Of a stretch of DNA of 64,000 nucleotides, positions 1-7,848 are shown piece after piece. The stretch lies in contig NZ_RDBP01000012.1 of the NCBI RefSeq assembly GCF_008042045.1, positions 3,274,189-3,338,188 of the forward strand, written 5' to 3'. The position numbers were made by a program, and so were the translations under genes. The notes under the pieces are model-generated. The model worked only from the letters and a program-made list of their open reading frames with translations. It was not told where the DNA came from and searched no databases. This stretch comes from Streptomyces sp. T39 (GTDB taxonomy: Bacteria; Actinomycetota; Actinomycetes; Streptomycetales; Streptomycetaceae). Within the stretch, counting starts at the first letter, position 1; each line of letters starts with the position of its first letter.

Positions 1-462
1 GGAGCCGGTCGCGCCCGCGTCCCGGGCCCCGGCGCCCGGCGCGTCCGTGACGGCCCCGGCAGGGGCGTTCGCGGACGCTCCCGACGCCACGTGCCCCGCC
101 GCGGCCGGCCGCGTTCCCGGAGCCTGCTTCCCGGGTCCCCGCGTCCGCGGCACCGGCTTCCCCGGCCCCGGCGTGCGCAGCTTGGCCGCGCGGGCCCGGC
201 GTGACCGGATCTCCGGTCGCGCCTGCCTTTCCGGTCATGGAGCCGGTCGCGCCTGCCTCCCCGGTCATGGAGCCGGTCGCGCCTGCCTCCCCGGTCATGG
301 AGCCGGTCGCGCCTGCCTCCCCGGTCATGGAGCCGGTCGCGCCTGCCTCCCCGGCCATGGAGCCGGTCGCGCCCGCGTCCCGGGCCCCGGCGCCCGGCGC
401 GTCCGTGACGGCCCCGGCAGGGGCGTTCGCGGACGCTCCCGACGCCACGTGCCCCGCCGCGG
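1..462. repeat. Direct repeat of at least 104 bp (1-104 and 359-462)
   Basis: Bases 1-104 are identical to bases 359-462, an offset of 358 bp. The left copy is cut by the window edge and so may be longer. The offset is one base more than a multiple of three, so the two copies are read in different frames by the DUF692 gene. This implies either a frameshift in the tail or an assembly fault in a repetitive region. Confidence 0.85.
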
Positions 463-1288
463 TCCGCCCCGCCGTGGCCAGTGTCGTGCGGATCACGGAC
501 AGTTCGGCCGCCAGCTCCTCGGGCGGCGGGAAGTCGTCGTCCCGTTCCAGGAGCACCCCGGGCGGTGCCACCCGTGCCCGCAGACCGGCGAGGATGTCCA
601 GGACCGGCCGGGTGACCGGGTGGGCGTGGGTGTCGTGCCAGACCCCGTCCCGCTCGATCCCGCCGGCCACGTGCACGTACGCGATGGCCTCCACCGGCAG
701 CTCGTCCAGCGCCGCGTACGGGTCCTCGCCGCGGTTCACCCGGTTCGTGTGGAGGTTGGCCACGTCGACGAGCAGTTTGACGCCCGTGCGCTCGACGAGC
801 TCCGCGAGGAACCGGCCCTCGGACATCTCCTCGCCGGGCCAGGAGACCAGCGCCGCGATGTTCTCCAGCGCCAGCGGCACGGGCAGCGAGTCCTGGGCGA
901 TACGGACGTTCTCGCACAGCACGGCCAGCGCGTCCCGGGTCCGGGGGACGGGCAGCAGGTGGCCCGCCTCCAGCGCCGGGGACGCGGTCAGCTCGCCCCC
1001 CGCCCGTACGAAGGCGATGTGCTCGGTGACCAGCGGGGAACCGAGGGCCTCGGCGCGTGCGGCGAGGTCGGCGAGGCGCTGCGCCGAGGGGCGGTCGGCG
1101 CCGCCGATGCCCAGGGAGACACCGTGCGGCACGATACGGACGCCGCGCTCGCGCAGCCGGACGAGCGAGTCGGGCAGATGGCCCGGGCAGACGTTCTCCG
1201 CGACGACCTCGACCCAGTCGAGGCCCGGCAGCCGTTCCACCGTGTCCGCGATCTCCGGACGCCAGCCGATTCCGATGCCGAGTTCCAT
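1..1288 (-). CDS. DUF692 multinuclear iron oxidase, partial, with repetitive C-terminal tail
   Basis: The first about 280 residues form a TIM-barrel DUF692 domain, the family of MbnB, TglH and ChrH, which use an iron cluster to rebuild cysteines in peptide substrates. The expected metal ligands are visible: His55 in PHGVSLGIG, Glu89-His90 in TEH, Glu142 in ENIA, Asp175/His180 in DVANLHTN, His206 in HVAGG, the DTHAHPV motif near 219-224 and Glu249 in LERDDD. The start is the ATG at 1288. Beyond residue 282 the protein turns into an Ala/Gly/Thr-rich tail built on the decapeptide [10 protein letters not shown] (about residues 301-360), and the frame stays open to the left edge, so the true stop is not seen. 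In streptomycetes DUF692 genes are often followed by a TIGR04222 membrane protein with a Gly/Cys-rich tail, which would lie left of this window. The barrel call is secure; the substrate is unknown. Confidence 0.88.
   Translation of the reverse strand, partial: MELGIGIGWRPEIADTVERLPGLDWVEVVAENVCPGHLPDSLVRLRERGVRIVPHGVSLGIGGADRPSAQRLADLAARAEALGSPLVTEHIAFVRAGGELTASPALEAGHLLPVPRTRDALAVLCENVRIAQDSLPVPLALENIAALVSWPGEEMSEGRFLAELVERTGVKLLVDVANLHTNRVNRGEDPYAALDELPVEAIAYVHVAGGIERDGVWHDTHAHPVTRPVLDILAGLRARVAPPGVLLERDDDFPPPEELAAELSVIRTTLATAGRTAAGHVASGASANAPAGAVTDAPGAGARDAGATGSMAGEAGATGSMTGEAGATGSMTGEAGATGSMTGEAGATGSMTGKAGATGDPVTPGPRGQAAHAGAGEAGAADAGTREAGSGNAAGRGGARGVGSVRERPCRGRHGRAGRRGPGRGRDRL
207..386. 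repeat. Six tandem 30-bp units inside the DUF692 gene
   Basis: Units begin at 207, 237, 267, 297, 327 and 357. The four central ones are nearly identical and the outer two have diverged. Read on the minus strand each gives ten residues of the [10 protein letters not shown] type. Being a multiple of three, unit gain or loss keeps frame. There are no unique spacers, so this is not a CRISPR array. Confidence 0.9.
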
Positions 1289-1537
1289 GTGTCCCCCTCC
1301 TCCGCCCGCCGTGCCACGACGACGGTGCAGTGGTCATGGCCCCGGCGGGGCCCGGCGAATCCGCTGCGGAGGACGTTCAGAGCAACATTTGAGGTTCCAC
1401 GGCCGGCTCCGGAACGAACGAGGGGCGAGGAGCCCGGCGAGCTGCTCCCGCCCCGCGTCCGGCCGGCCCCTGCCCTGCGTCGTCCGGCCCGTGTGCGGCG
1501 TGCGGCCCGCGCCTGTCGGGCCGCACGCCGTCGGGCG

Positions 1538-2314
1538 CTATCCGCCCGACGGCACCTCGGGACGGTCCGTGTTGACCGTGCCGGGGGCGGCCGGCGAGGG
1601 CCGGGAGGTCACCGAGATGTCGCCGGACGGCTGGGCGGGAGGGGGCGAGGGCGGCAGGTTCCCGTCCGGGGCCGGCGGGCCGCTCGGACTGGCCGACGCC
1701 CCGTTCGCCGCCTCGTTGGCGATGGCGTCGAAGTCGACCATGCCGGTCGCCTCCAGCATCGTGATGTGGTCGAGCACGGTCTGGTTGGAGTCGGACGCGA
1801 GCTGGCGGATGAGCGCGTTCCTGGTGGTGTGCCGGACCTGGGCGATCACCGCGAAGACCTTGCCGTGCGCGTTGCGCAGCAGATTGGCGAACTTGCGCTC
1901 GTACTCCTTGCCGCTCGCGGCGGACAGTTCGCGCAGCCACCCCTGCTGCTGCTCGGTGGGCTGGTTGGGCAGCTCGACCCCCAGCTTCGCCGCCACGTCG
2001 CGCGCCCGGCGGTCGAGGTCGGTGTGGCCGACGATGAGGTGGTCTCCGGCGTCCCTGATCGCCTGGCTCGGGGCGCGTTCGACGGCCTGCTGGCCGGCGG
2101 GCAGTTCCCAGAGTCCGGCCAGGCGGACCTTGACCAGCAGATCGCGGTCGGCCGCGGACAGCGGTCCCCACTGTGTCGCCACGGTCGACGCGTTCAGGTT
2201 CGCCTGCCCGGTTCCCGAGCGGTCGGCGTACGACCAGACGGGGAACGCGAGCGCGCCGACCGTGACGACGAGGGCCGCGATGATGAGAGCTGTCCCGTTG
2301 ATGCGCCGCAACAA
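1538..2314 (-). CDS. DUF4142 domain secreted or membrane-anchored protein
   Basis: A single hydrophobic segment (residues about 8-28 from the chosen start) is followed by a helical DUF4142 domain of about 140 residues (beginning near LLVKVRLAGLWE) and then a Pro/Ser/Gly-rich C-terminal tail. DUF4142 proteins are ferritin-like helical bundles exported to the periplasm or cell wall; their function is not established. I place the start at the tandem TTG codons at 2314/2311 because a GGAGG motif lies at 2319-2323. A GTG at 2341 is in frame but has no good ribosome site. The gene follows the same strand as the DUF692 gene, with a 249-bp gap to it that contains nothing obvious. Confidence 0.8.
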   Translation of the reverse strand: MLRRINGTALIIAALVVTVGALAFPVWSYADRSGTGQANLNASTVATQWGPLSAADRDLLVKVRLAGLWELPAGQQAVERAPSQAIRDAGDHLIVGHTDLDRRARDVAAKLGVELPNQPTEQQQGWLRELSAASGKEYERKFANLLRNAHGKVFAVIAQVRHTTRNALIRQLASDSNQTVLDHITMLEATGMVDFDAIANEAANGASASPSGPPAPDGNLPPSPPPAQPSGDISVTSRPSPAAPGTVNTDRPEVPSGG

Positions 2315-2535
2315 TGTGCCTCCAGAGCCGAAACGTGACACGGCAGACCGATGCCGCCCGAGTCACCGAAGAGCCCGCCGGCCGTGCGGCCGGTCGAACT
2401 CAGGCGGTCAAACTACGCGGCGGTACTCAGGAGTACGAGTCCAGGTGCGGGAATGTTCAGTCCTGTGGCAGGACGTGCGCTCCGGCACCTCGCCGGAGGC
2501 GGTCCGCCCCCCGGCGGGCCCGCCCGGGAGGGCCG

Positions 2536-3381
2536 TTACGCCGTCCTTCGCCGGGAGGCGGGCAGGTCGGGGTGGTCGGCCACCACCGTGCAGGAACCGG
2601 GGGCGATCTCGGTGAAGCCGGCGTCGCGCACCACCGGCAGGCCGCCGCCCGTGAGGGCGCGCCAGCGGGCCGGGTCGGCGGTGCGCACGGCCAGGGGGTA
2701 GCCGGCCGCCCGCCATGCCGCGCGCTGCTCCCCGGAGAGTTCCCACCAGGCGAGTTGGGCGCCGTGCCCCGCCTGCGCCATGGCCTTGCCCGCGGACATC
2801 TCCACCTCGGGGCTCATCCAGAGGACGGGCTCCCCGGGGCCGGCGGGGGCCGGGGGAGCGGGGTCGTCCAGATCCGTGCCGGACACCTGGAGTCTGGCGA
2901 GTTCCCTGGGCCAGCCGTCGAGCGGTACGGGAGGGAACACCCGGACCTCGGCCGCCTTGCCCGTCACCGTGATGCCGGGCAGCGTGCACGCCTTGCGCCA
3001 CTCGGCGCCGCGCGCCCGGCGGACGACCTTGCGGATCCGCGCGTCCTGCCAGTCCCGCACGGCCCGGGCCCATTCACCGTCGCCGGTGGAGCGTTCGTCG
3101 CCCAGGATCTCCAGCACGGCGCGCGCCGCGGTCTCCAACGCGTCGGTGCGCAGGGGCGGTTCGGCCCGCTCGATACGGACAACCAGCGGCAGGACGTACT
3201 GCGGTGCGCTGTCGCGGCTCTCGTTCTCGTGCCGGAACGGACTGTCGGGGGACTCCCCGGCCGGGGTGCCGGAACGATTTCCGGCCGGATTTCCAGCCGG
3301 ATTTCCGAGCGGAGGTCCGGCCGGGGAAGCGGCCGGGGACACGATGTCGCGGGTGCCGTCTGCGGGATGTTCACTGCTCAC
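2536..3381 (-). CDS. Peptidyl-tRNA hydrolase type 2 (Pth2)-like protein
   Basis: The second half (about residues 180-275) carries the Pth2 signature SAGKAMAQAGHGAQ, with the Lys, Gln and His of the GKxxAQxxH motif. Pth2 enzymes cleave peptidyl-tRNA released by stalled ribosomes. The archaeal/eukaryotic-type fold is a widespread second copy in streptomycetes beside canonical Pth. The N-terminal half has a Pro/Gly/Asn repeat (GNPAG units, residues 25-45) and a region of no recognised fold. The start is a GTG at 3381 in the 71-bp divergent gap shared with the AIM24 gene. Catalytic activity is inferred only from the conserved motif. Confidence 0.72.
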   Translation of the reverse strand: MSSEHPADGTRDIVSPAASPAGPPLGNPAGNPAGNRSGTPAGESPDSPFRHENESRDSAPQYVLPLVVRIERAEPPLRTDALETAARAVLEILGDERSTGDGEWARAVRDWQDARIRKVVRRARGAEWRKACTLPGITVTGKAAEVRVFPPVPLDGWPRELARLQVSGTDLDDPAPPAPAGPGEPVLWMSPEVEMSAGKAMAQAGHGAQLAWWELSGEQRAAWRAAGYPLAVRTADPARWRALTGGGLPVVRDAGFTEIAPGSCTVVADHPDLPASRRRTA

Positions 3382-3452
3382 GCGATCAGTGTGCCAGCCG
3401 CCCCGCCGGGGGCGGTTGTCGTACCGCGACGGTCCGGGCGAGGATGCCGGGC

Positions 3453-4130
3453 ATGAAGAGTGATCTGTTCAGCAACGAGAACATGGCCCAGCAGGCGACG
3501 GTTCCCGGGATGACCCTGCAGAACGCCAAGTCGGTGAAGTACACGGTCAACGGCGAGATGCACGCCCGCCAGGGCTCGATGATCGCCTTCCGGGGCAACC
3601 TGGAGTTCGAGCGCAAGGGCCAGGGCATCGGCGGCATGCTCAAGCGCGCCGTCACGGGCGAGGGTCTCGCGCTGATGGCCGTGCGCGGCCAGGGCGAGGC
3701 GTGGTTCGCGCACGAGGCCAACAACTGCTTCATCATCGACGTCGAGCAGGGCGACTCCCTGACGGTCAACGGGCGCAACGTGCTGTGTTTCGACGCCTCC
3801 CTGTCCTACGAGATCCAGACCGTCAAGGGCGCCGGACTGACCGGCGGCGGCCTGTTCAACAGCGTCTTCACCGGATACGGCAAGCTGGCCGTGATGTGCG
3901 AGGGCACCCCGATCGTCATCCCCGTCACCCCCCAGCAGCCGGTGTACGCCGACACCGACGCCGTCGTCGGCTGGAGCAGCCGGCTCACCAGTTCGCTGAA
4001 CCGCTCGCAGTCCGTCGGGTCGGCGATCCGCGGCGGTTCGGGCGAGGCCGTCCAGCTCAAGCTGGAGGGCGAGGGCTTCGTGATCGTCCGCCCGAGCGAG
4101 GCGGCCCCGCACAAGCCCGCACAGAGCTGA
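3453..4130 (+). CDS. AIM24 family protein
   Basis: A 225-residue protein matching the AIM24 family (double-psi beta-barrel type, TRAP-like), named after a yeast mitochondrial protein. The bacterial role is unknown. Typical features are the GMTLQNAKSVKYTVNGEM strand region near the N-terminus and a Gly-rich GAGLTGGGLFNSVFTGYGKL segment in the middle. There is no signal peptide or membrane segment. I choose the ATG at 3453 because GAGG at 3440-3443 is correctly spaced; an in-frame ATG at 3444 is too close to it. It is read divergently from the Pth2-like gene, and the ABC ATPase gene starts 23 bp downstream. Confidence 0.85.
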   Translation: MKSDLFSNENMAQQATVPGMTLQNAKSVKYTVNGEMHARQGSMIAFRGNLEFERKGQGIGGMLKRAVTGEGLALMAVRGQGEAWFAHEANNCFIIDVEQGDSLTVNGRNVLCFDASLSYEIQTVKGAGLTGGGLFNSVFTGYGKLAVMCEGTPIVIPVTPQQPVYADTDAVVGWSSRLTSSLNRSQSVGSAIRGGSGEAVQLKLEGEGFVIVRPSEAAPHKPAQS

Positions 4131-4152
4131 GACGACGCTGAGGCTGCGAGGG

Positions 4153-4992
4153 GTGGGCCGCCGTTACGGCCTCGCCGGGCCCTGGGTGCTGCGCGGCGTG
4201 GACCTGGACGTGCCGCGCGGGGCGCTGGTCCGGGTCGAGGGCGCCAACGGCTCCGGCAAGTCCACCCTGCTGCGGCTGCTGGCCGGGATCGACGCCCCGA
4301 CCGAGGGGCGGATCACCGGCCGGCCGCGCACGGCCTACGTCCCCGAGCGCTTCCCGGCCGCGCTGCCCTTCACCGCGGCCGGCTACGTGGCGAGGCTCGG
4401 ACGCGTCCAGGGCCTGGGGCGGCGGGCGGCCCGCACCGCCGCCCTCGGCTGGCTGGAGCGCCTCGGGGCCGCCGGGCATGCCCGGACACCGCTCGGCGAG
4501 CTGTCCAAGGGCACCTGCCAGAAGGTCGCGGTCGCGCAGGCGTTCGTCGCCCGGCCGGAACTGCTGGTCCTCGACGAGGCGTGGACCGGTCTGGACACGG
4601 CGGCCCGCGCCGAGCTCGACCGGGCCGTGGCCGAACTGGTCGCCGAGGGGTCGGCGGTCGTCTGCGTCGACCACGACCGACGCCGTCCGCCGGGCGCGGG
4701 CGACACCGTGCTCGCCGTGCGGAACGGCGCCCTGGTACGTCCGCCCCCCGTCGCGGCCCCGGCCGGGCCGCCCCCGGCCAGGATCGTGGCCGTCGGCCCG
4801 CCCGGCGCGGGCCTGCCCGACGGGCTTCCCGGGGCGCCCTCGGCGGTGGCGGGCGACGGCGGCGCGACCGTGTTCACGGTAGCGGCCGCACACTCGGACG
4901 CGCTGCTCCGTGCGCTGCTCACGGCCCGGCTGCCGTGGCACGTCCGCCAGGTGGAGACGGCCCCCGCCGTGCACCGAGGGGGGACGTCGTGA
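4153..4992 (+). CDS. ABC transporter ATP-binding protein
   Basis: Nucleotide-binding subunit of an ABC exporter. Walker A is GANGSGKST (about residues 30-38), the signature is a non-canonical LSKGT (117-121) and Walker B is LLVLDEAW (137-144), followed by a VDHD switch. The family signature is LSGGQ, so Lys and Thr here are unusual but occur in drug or lantibiotic-type exporters. The last about 90 residues are Pro/Ala-rich and do not resemble an NBD. The GTG at 4153 is the first usable start after the previous in-frame stop, with CTGAGG at 4138-4143 as ribosome site. The stop overlaps the next start (GTGA), which indicates translational coupling with the permease. Confidence 0.85.
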   Translation: MGRRYGLAGPWVLRGVDLDVPRGALVRVEGANGSGKSTLLRLLAGIDAPTEGRITGRPRTAYVPERFPAALPFTAAGYVARLGRVQGLGRRAARTAALGWLERLGAAGHARTPLGELSKGTCQKVAVAQAFVARPELLVLDEAWTGLDTAARAELDRAVAELVAEGSAVVCVDHDRRRPPGAGDTVLAVRNGALVRPPPVAAPAGPPPARIVAVGPPGAGLPDGLPGAPSAVAGDGGATVFTVAAAHSDALLRALLTARLPWHVRQVETAPAVHRGGTS

Positions 4993-5681
4993 CGGCGCTG
5001 CTCGCCTACCGGACGGCGCTGCTGCTCCGGTCGCAGCGCTGGCTGGCGCCGGTGCTGCTCTACGCCGCCGTCCTCGCCGTCGGCGTCCAGTCCGGCCGCC
5101 CCGTCCTGGACTCCCTCGGCTGGGCCGCCGCCGGCCTGCTGCCCGTGACGGCCTGGCTGGTGCGCATCTGCGCCACGCAGGAGCCCGCCGCCGCCCGGTA
5201 CGTCACGGCCGCGGCGGCCGGCCCCGCACGGGCCCATCTGTCCGTGCTGCTCGCGGCAGCCGGGACGGCGGCGGCACTCGGCTGCGCGGCGACGGGCGTG
5301 GTCGTCGCGCTGAGCGACCTGTCCGGCGCGGACCACCGTGCCGCGATCCCCGCGGGGCACGCCGCGGCCGCCGGTCTGCTGGCATGCGCGGTGAGCGTGC
5401 TGACCGGTTCGGCGGCCGGGGCCCTGTGCACCCGCCCCCTGCTGCACGCGCGCGGCTGGTCGCTCGCGGCCGCCGCGGTGGCCGCCCTGCTCGCCCTGGT
5501 GACCACCGGCTCACCGGCGAAGGCCGCCGTGACCGGTCTGGTCACCGGCTCGCGCACCGGCGCGGTGCACCTGCCGTTGCTCCCTCTGACGGTGGCGGCG
5601 CTGATGGCCTGCGCGGCATCGGCGGTCGCCTGCCGCCTGGTGTCCCGGCGGGGAGCGGACGGCGGCCCGGCGGCGGATTAG
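4989..5681 (+). CDS. ABC exporter membrane subunit
   Basis: A 230-residue hydrophobic protein with about six Ala/Leu/Val-rich membrane segments (around residues 15-55, 80-105, 120-140, 150-180 and 195-220). It is the natural membrane partner of the preceding ATPase because its GTG start overlaps the ATPase stop by four bases. Sequence motifs alone do not name a family, and the substrate is unknown. A convergent deacetylase gene lies further downstream. Confidence 0.75.
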   Translation: MTALLAYRTALLLRSQRWLAPVLLYAAVLAVGVQSGRPVLDSLGWAAAGLLPVTAWLVRICATQEPAAARYVTAAAAGPARAHLSVLLAAAGTAAALGCAATGVVVALSDLSGADHRAAIPAGHAAAAGLLACAVSVLTGSAAGALCTRPLLHARGWSLAAAAVAALLALVTTGSPAKAAVTGLVTGSRTGAVHLPLLPLTVAALMACAASAVACRLVSRRGADGGPAAD

Positions 5682-5760
5682 GGCGTGTCGTGGCGTGGGG
5701 CCCTTCCGCCCGGAGCGGCGCGGGTCCCGGCGGGCCCGTTCCGATCCGTGCCGGTCGGCT

Positions 5761-5772
5761 TAGCCTGGAGGC
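5761..5772 (+). promoter_or_regulatory. Leaderless-type -10 element of the 66-aa gene
   Basis: TAGCCT at 5761-5766 sits exactly six bases before the ATG at 5773. This is the spacing expected when transcription starts at the A of the start codon. The GGAG between them is too close to the ATG to be a ribosome site. Confidence 0.5.
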
Positions 5773-5973
5773 ATGGACGAGCACACGAAGGAGCGCGAGG
5801 CGTACTGCGGGGCCCCGGCCGGCACTCCTGCGGAGAGCCCCGCCGAGGAGGGCCCGTTCGCGGAGTGCGTGCTGTGCCGCGAGCCGACCGAGTACCCGGC
5901 GTCCGTGAAGGGCGCCCCGCTGTGTCCCGTCTGCGAGTGGCGGGAGGCCGAACGCACGGCCTGCTCCGGCTGA
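5773..5973 (+). CDS. Small double-CxxC protein
   Basis: A 66-residue acidic protein with two CxxC pairs (CVLC at about residue 37 and CPVC near 56), the spacing of a small zinc ribbon or rubredoxin-like knuckle. No further domain is present. Codon use (strong GC3) and a plausible leaderless promoter directly upstream support a real gene. The function is unknown; a nucleic-acid or protein-binding zinc knuckle is the usual reading of such proteins, but that is inference. Confidence 0.65.
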   Translation: MDEHTKEREAYCGAPAGTPAESPAEEGPFAECVLCREPTEYPASVKGAPLCPVCEWREAERTACSG

Positions 5974-5977
5974 TCGG

Positions 5978-5998
5978 GGGCCGCCGCGCGGGCGGCCC
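5978..5998 (+). terminator. Hairpin after the 66-aa gene
   Basis: An 8-bp perfect stem (GGGCCGCC / GGCGGCCC) with a 5-base loop begins five bases after the stop codon. It lies between convergent genes, so it may serve both. There is no U tract, as is usual in Streptomyces. Confidence 0.5.
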
Positions 5999-6069
5999 GG
6001 GTCCGGCCCGGGACACCCCCTTCGCACGGCGGGCGGGCCAGGGGACGCGCACGGCCCCCGGCGCCCGTG

Positions 6070-6984
6070 TCACCCGCGCATCAGCTCGGAGACCTTCACG
6101 AAGCGGTAACCGCGGCGGCGCAGCTCCGGGACGATGCGGCGGACCGCCTCCTCGGTGACGGGGGCGGCGCTGCGGGTGCAGTGCATGACCACCAGCGATC
6201 CCGGCTGCACGCCCGTGAGGACCTGCTCGGCCACGGCCTCCGCGTCCGTGGCGAAGGCGTCGCCGCTCACCACGTCCCACTGCACCGCCGTGACTCCGGC
6301 GGGGGCCACCGCGCGCAGGGCGGCGTCGTCGTGGCAGCCGCCGGGGAAGCGGAAGTACGGGACGGTGTTGCGCACCCCGGCGCGCTCGAACGCCCGCCGG
6401 GCGCGCTGCACGTCGGCGAGCATGCGCGGACGGGCGACGACCGGCAGGCCGTAGCAGTCGTCGGTGAAGGCGTAGTGGCTGTAGGAGTGGTTGGCGGTCT
6501 CGAACAGCGGGTCCGTGCCGATGGACTTCGCCTGCGCCGGGTACTCCTCCGCCCAGCGCCCGGTCATGAACACCGTCGACGGCACCTTCAGCGTGCGCAG
6601 GGCCTCGATCAGCCCCGGGTTGTCGAAGCGTTCCCCGCGGGCCGCCCGCGGTCCCTGGTCCGCCGTCATGTCGGCGTCGAAGGTGAGCGCGACGACCTTG
6701 GGCACAGGGGCGCCGGGGCGCGGGGTGGCCCGTGAGAAGACGGGAGCCCGCCCGCCGGCCGCGGGAGCCCGCCCCTCCTGCCGGGGTTTGCCCGGCCGCG
6801 GCGGTACGGGGGCACCGGTGTCCGGGGACGCGGTACCCGCCGGGGCCGCCGGGGGAGGAGTGGGGCGGTCGGCGGTGACGGGCGCCGCGCAGCCCGTGAG
6901 GCTCGCGCCCCATGCACCCAGCACGACGCAAAGGGCAAATCTTCGGACAAGTCTGGTCACTCGCCGAAAATATCCGATCATCAT
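6070..6984 (-). CDS. Lipoprotein polysaccharide deacetylase (NodB/CE4 domain)
   Basis: The N-terminus has a basic stretch, a hydrophobic segment and a lipobox LTGC with Cys32, so the protein should be lipid-anchored outside the membrane. After a Pro-rich linker (residues 35-95) comes a CE4 domain. Motif 1 is TFDADM (101-106), motif 2 NHSYSH (165-170) with the metal His pair, motif 3 RFPGG, motif 4 WDVVSGD and motif 5 VVMHC. CE4 enzymes remove acetyl groups from peptidoglycan, chitin or other N-acetyl glycans. The substrate cannot be told from sequence. The start is the first of two adjacent ATGs at 6984; no clear ribosome site precedes it. Confidence 0.9.
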   Translation of the reverse strand: MMIGYFRRVTRLVRRFALCVVLGAWGASLTGCAAPVTADRPTPPPAAPAGTASPDTGAPVPPRPGKPRQEGRAPAAGGRAPVFSRATPRPGAPVPKVVALTFDADMTADQGPRAARGERFDNPGLIEALRTLKVPSTVFMTGRWAEEYPAQAKSIGTDPLFETANHSYSHYAFTDDCYGLPVVARPRMLADVQRARRAFERAGVRNTVPYFRFPGGCHDDAALRAVAPAGVTAVQWDVVSGDAFATDAEAVAEQVLTGVQPGSLVVMHCTRSAAPVTEEAVRRIVPELRRRGYRFVKVSELMRG

Positions 6985-7113
6985 TCTGAGGGGTGGTCAG
7001 CCGGTCCCCCCGGCGCGGCCGGACGCGGTGGCACGGCGTCCCGGAGCCCCTCCCGCACCGTGGGATGATGCCTCCCGTGGGGCCCCCGGGGATCCGTGAC
7101 AGGGAGGAACGGC

Positions 7114-7680
7114 ATGGCGCAGCAGCCCGTCGCCGGTGTGCTCGCCGCCGTGACCGAGCTGCTCGCCGGCGCGCCGGACGAACGGGGCGGCGCCCTGTGG
7201 CGTCTCGCTCCGGTGGCACGGCAGCTGGACGCCAACGTGATCCGGGTCCCGCCCGGCGAGCGCGTCGTCCCCCATGTCGAGCCGGACCTGGATGTGCTGC
7301 TGTGCGTCCTGCGCGGCAGCGGGGAACTGACCGTGGCGGGGGCGAGCGAGCTCCTGGAGCCGGGCTGCGTGGCCTGGCTGCCCCGTGGCACCGAGCGCTC
7401 GCTGCTCGCGGGTCCCGGCGGGCTGGTCCACCTCACCGCCCACCGCCGCAGGCCCGGACTCACCATCGGCTCCACCCGCCCGTCGGCGACCGGCCGGCGC
7501 GCGGGCGAGTCCTCCCCGCCGGAAGGCGAGACCTCCGCCGGAGGCGGCCGGATCGACGGCCGGGAAGGCGGCGGCGACCCCGCGTGCCTGCTGAACCGGA
7601 TCTGCCCCGCCTGCGACCGCCCCGCCGAGTCGTCGGACGCCCGCTACTGCGCCCGCTGCGGCAGCCGCCTGCCCGACTGA
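7114..7680 (+). CDS. Cupin-like protein with C-terminal zinc ribbon
   Basis: A 188-residue protein. Residues about 30-120 look like a single small cupin barrel (VPPGERVVPHVEPDLD and a following Gly/Leu-rich strand pattern). After a Gly/Glu-rich linker comes a zinc-ribbon knuckle with CPAC and CARC pairs near the C-terminus. The ATG at 7114 is set by AGGGAGGA at 7101-7108; an upstream in-frame start at 7096 would lie inside that site. Cupin plus ribbon proteins of this kind are common uncharacterised Streptomyces proteins, perhaps sensing a small ligand or metal. The gene is divergent from the deacetylase. Confidence 0.7.
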   Translation: MAQQPVAGVLAAVTELLAGAPDERGGALWRLAPVARQLDANVIRVPPGERVVPHVEPDLDVLLCVLRGSGELTVAGASELLEPGCVAWLPRGTERSLLAGPGGLVHLTAHRRRPGLTIGSTRPSATGRRAGESSPPEGETSAGGGRIDGREGGGDPACLLNRICPACDRPAESSDARYCARCGSRLPD

Positions 7681-7848
7681 CGCACACCGCAGGACCGCGC
7701 CCGCCGTACGCCCCTGACGGTCCGTCCGCGGTGTTCGTGCGTACCGGCGTTGAGCGCATCGCCCGCCTCATCCGTACCAAGGGTCGGACGCGTCCCCCGG
7801 AGCCGCCCATCGGCACCGGATCCCGTATCCCCCGCAGGAGGCAGCGAG

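Noticed and set aside
207-386. 30-bp repeats as a CRISPR array
   Set aside because: The units are directly adjacent with no spacers and lie in a coding frame.
47-2615. Very long + strand open frames over the first 2.6 kb
   Set aside because: They are antisense to the DUF692 and DUF4142 genes, which have recognisable domains and starts.
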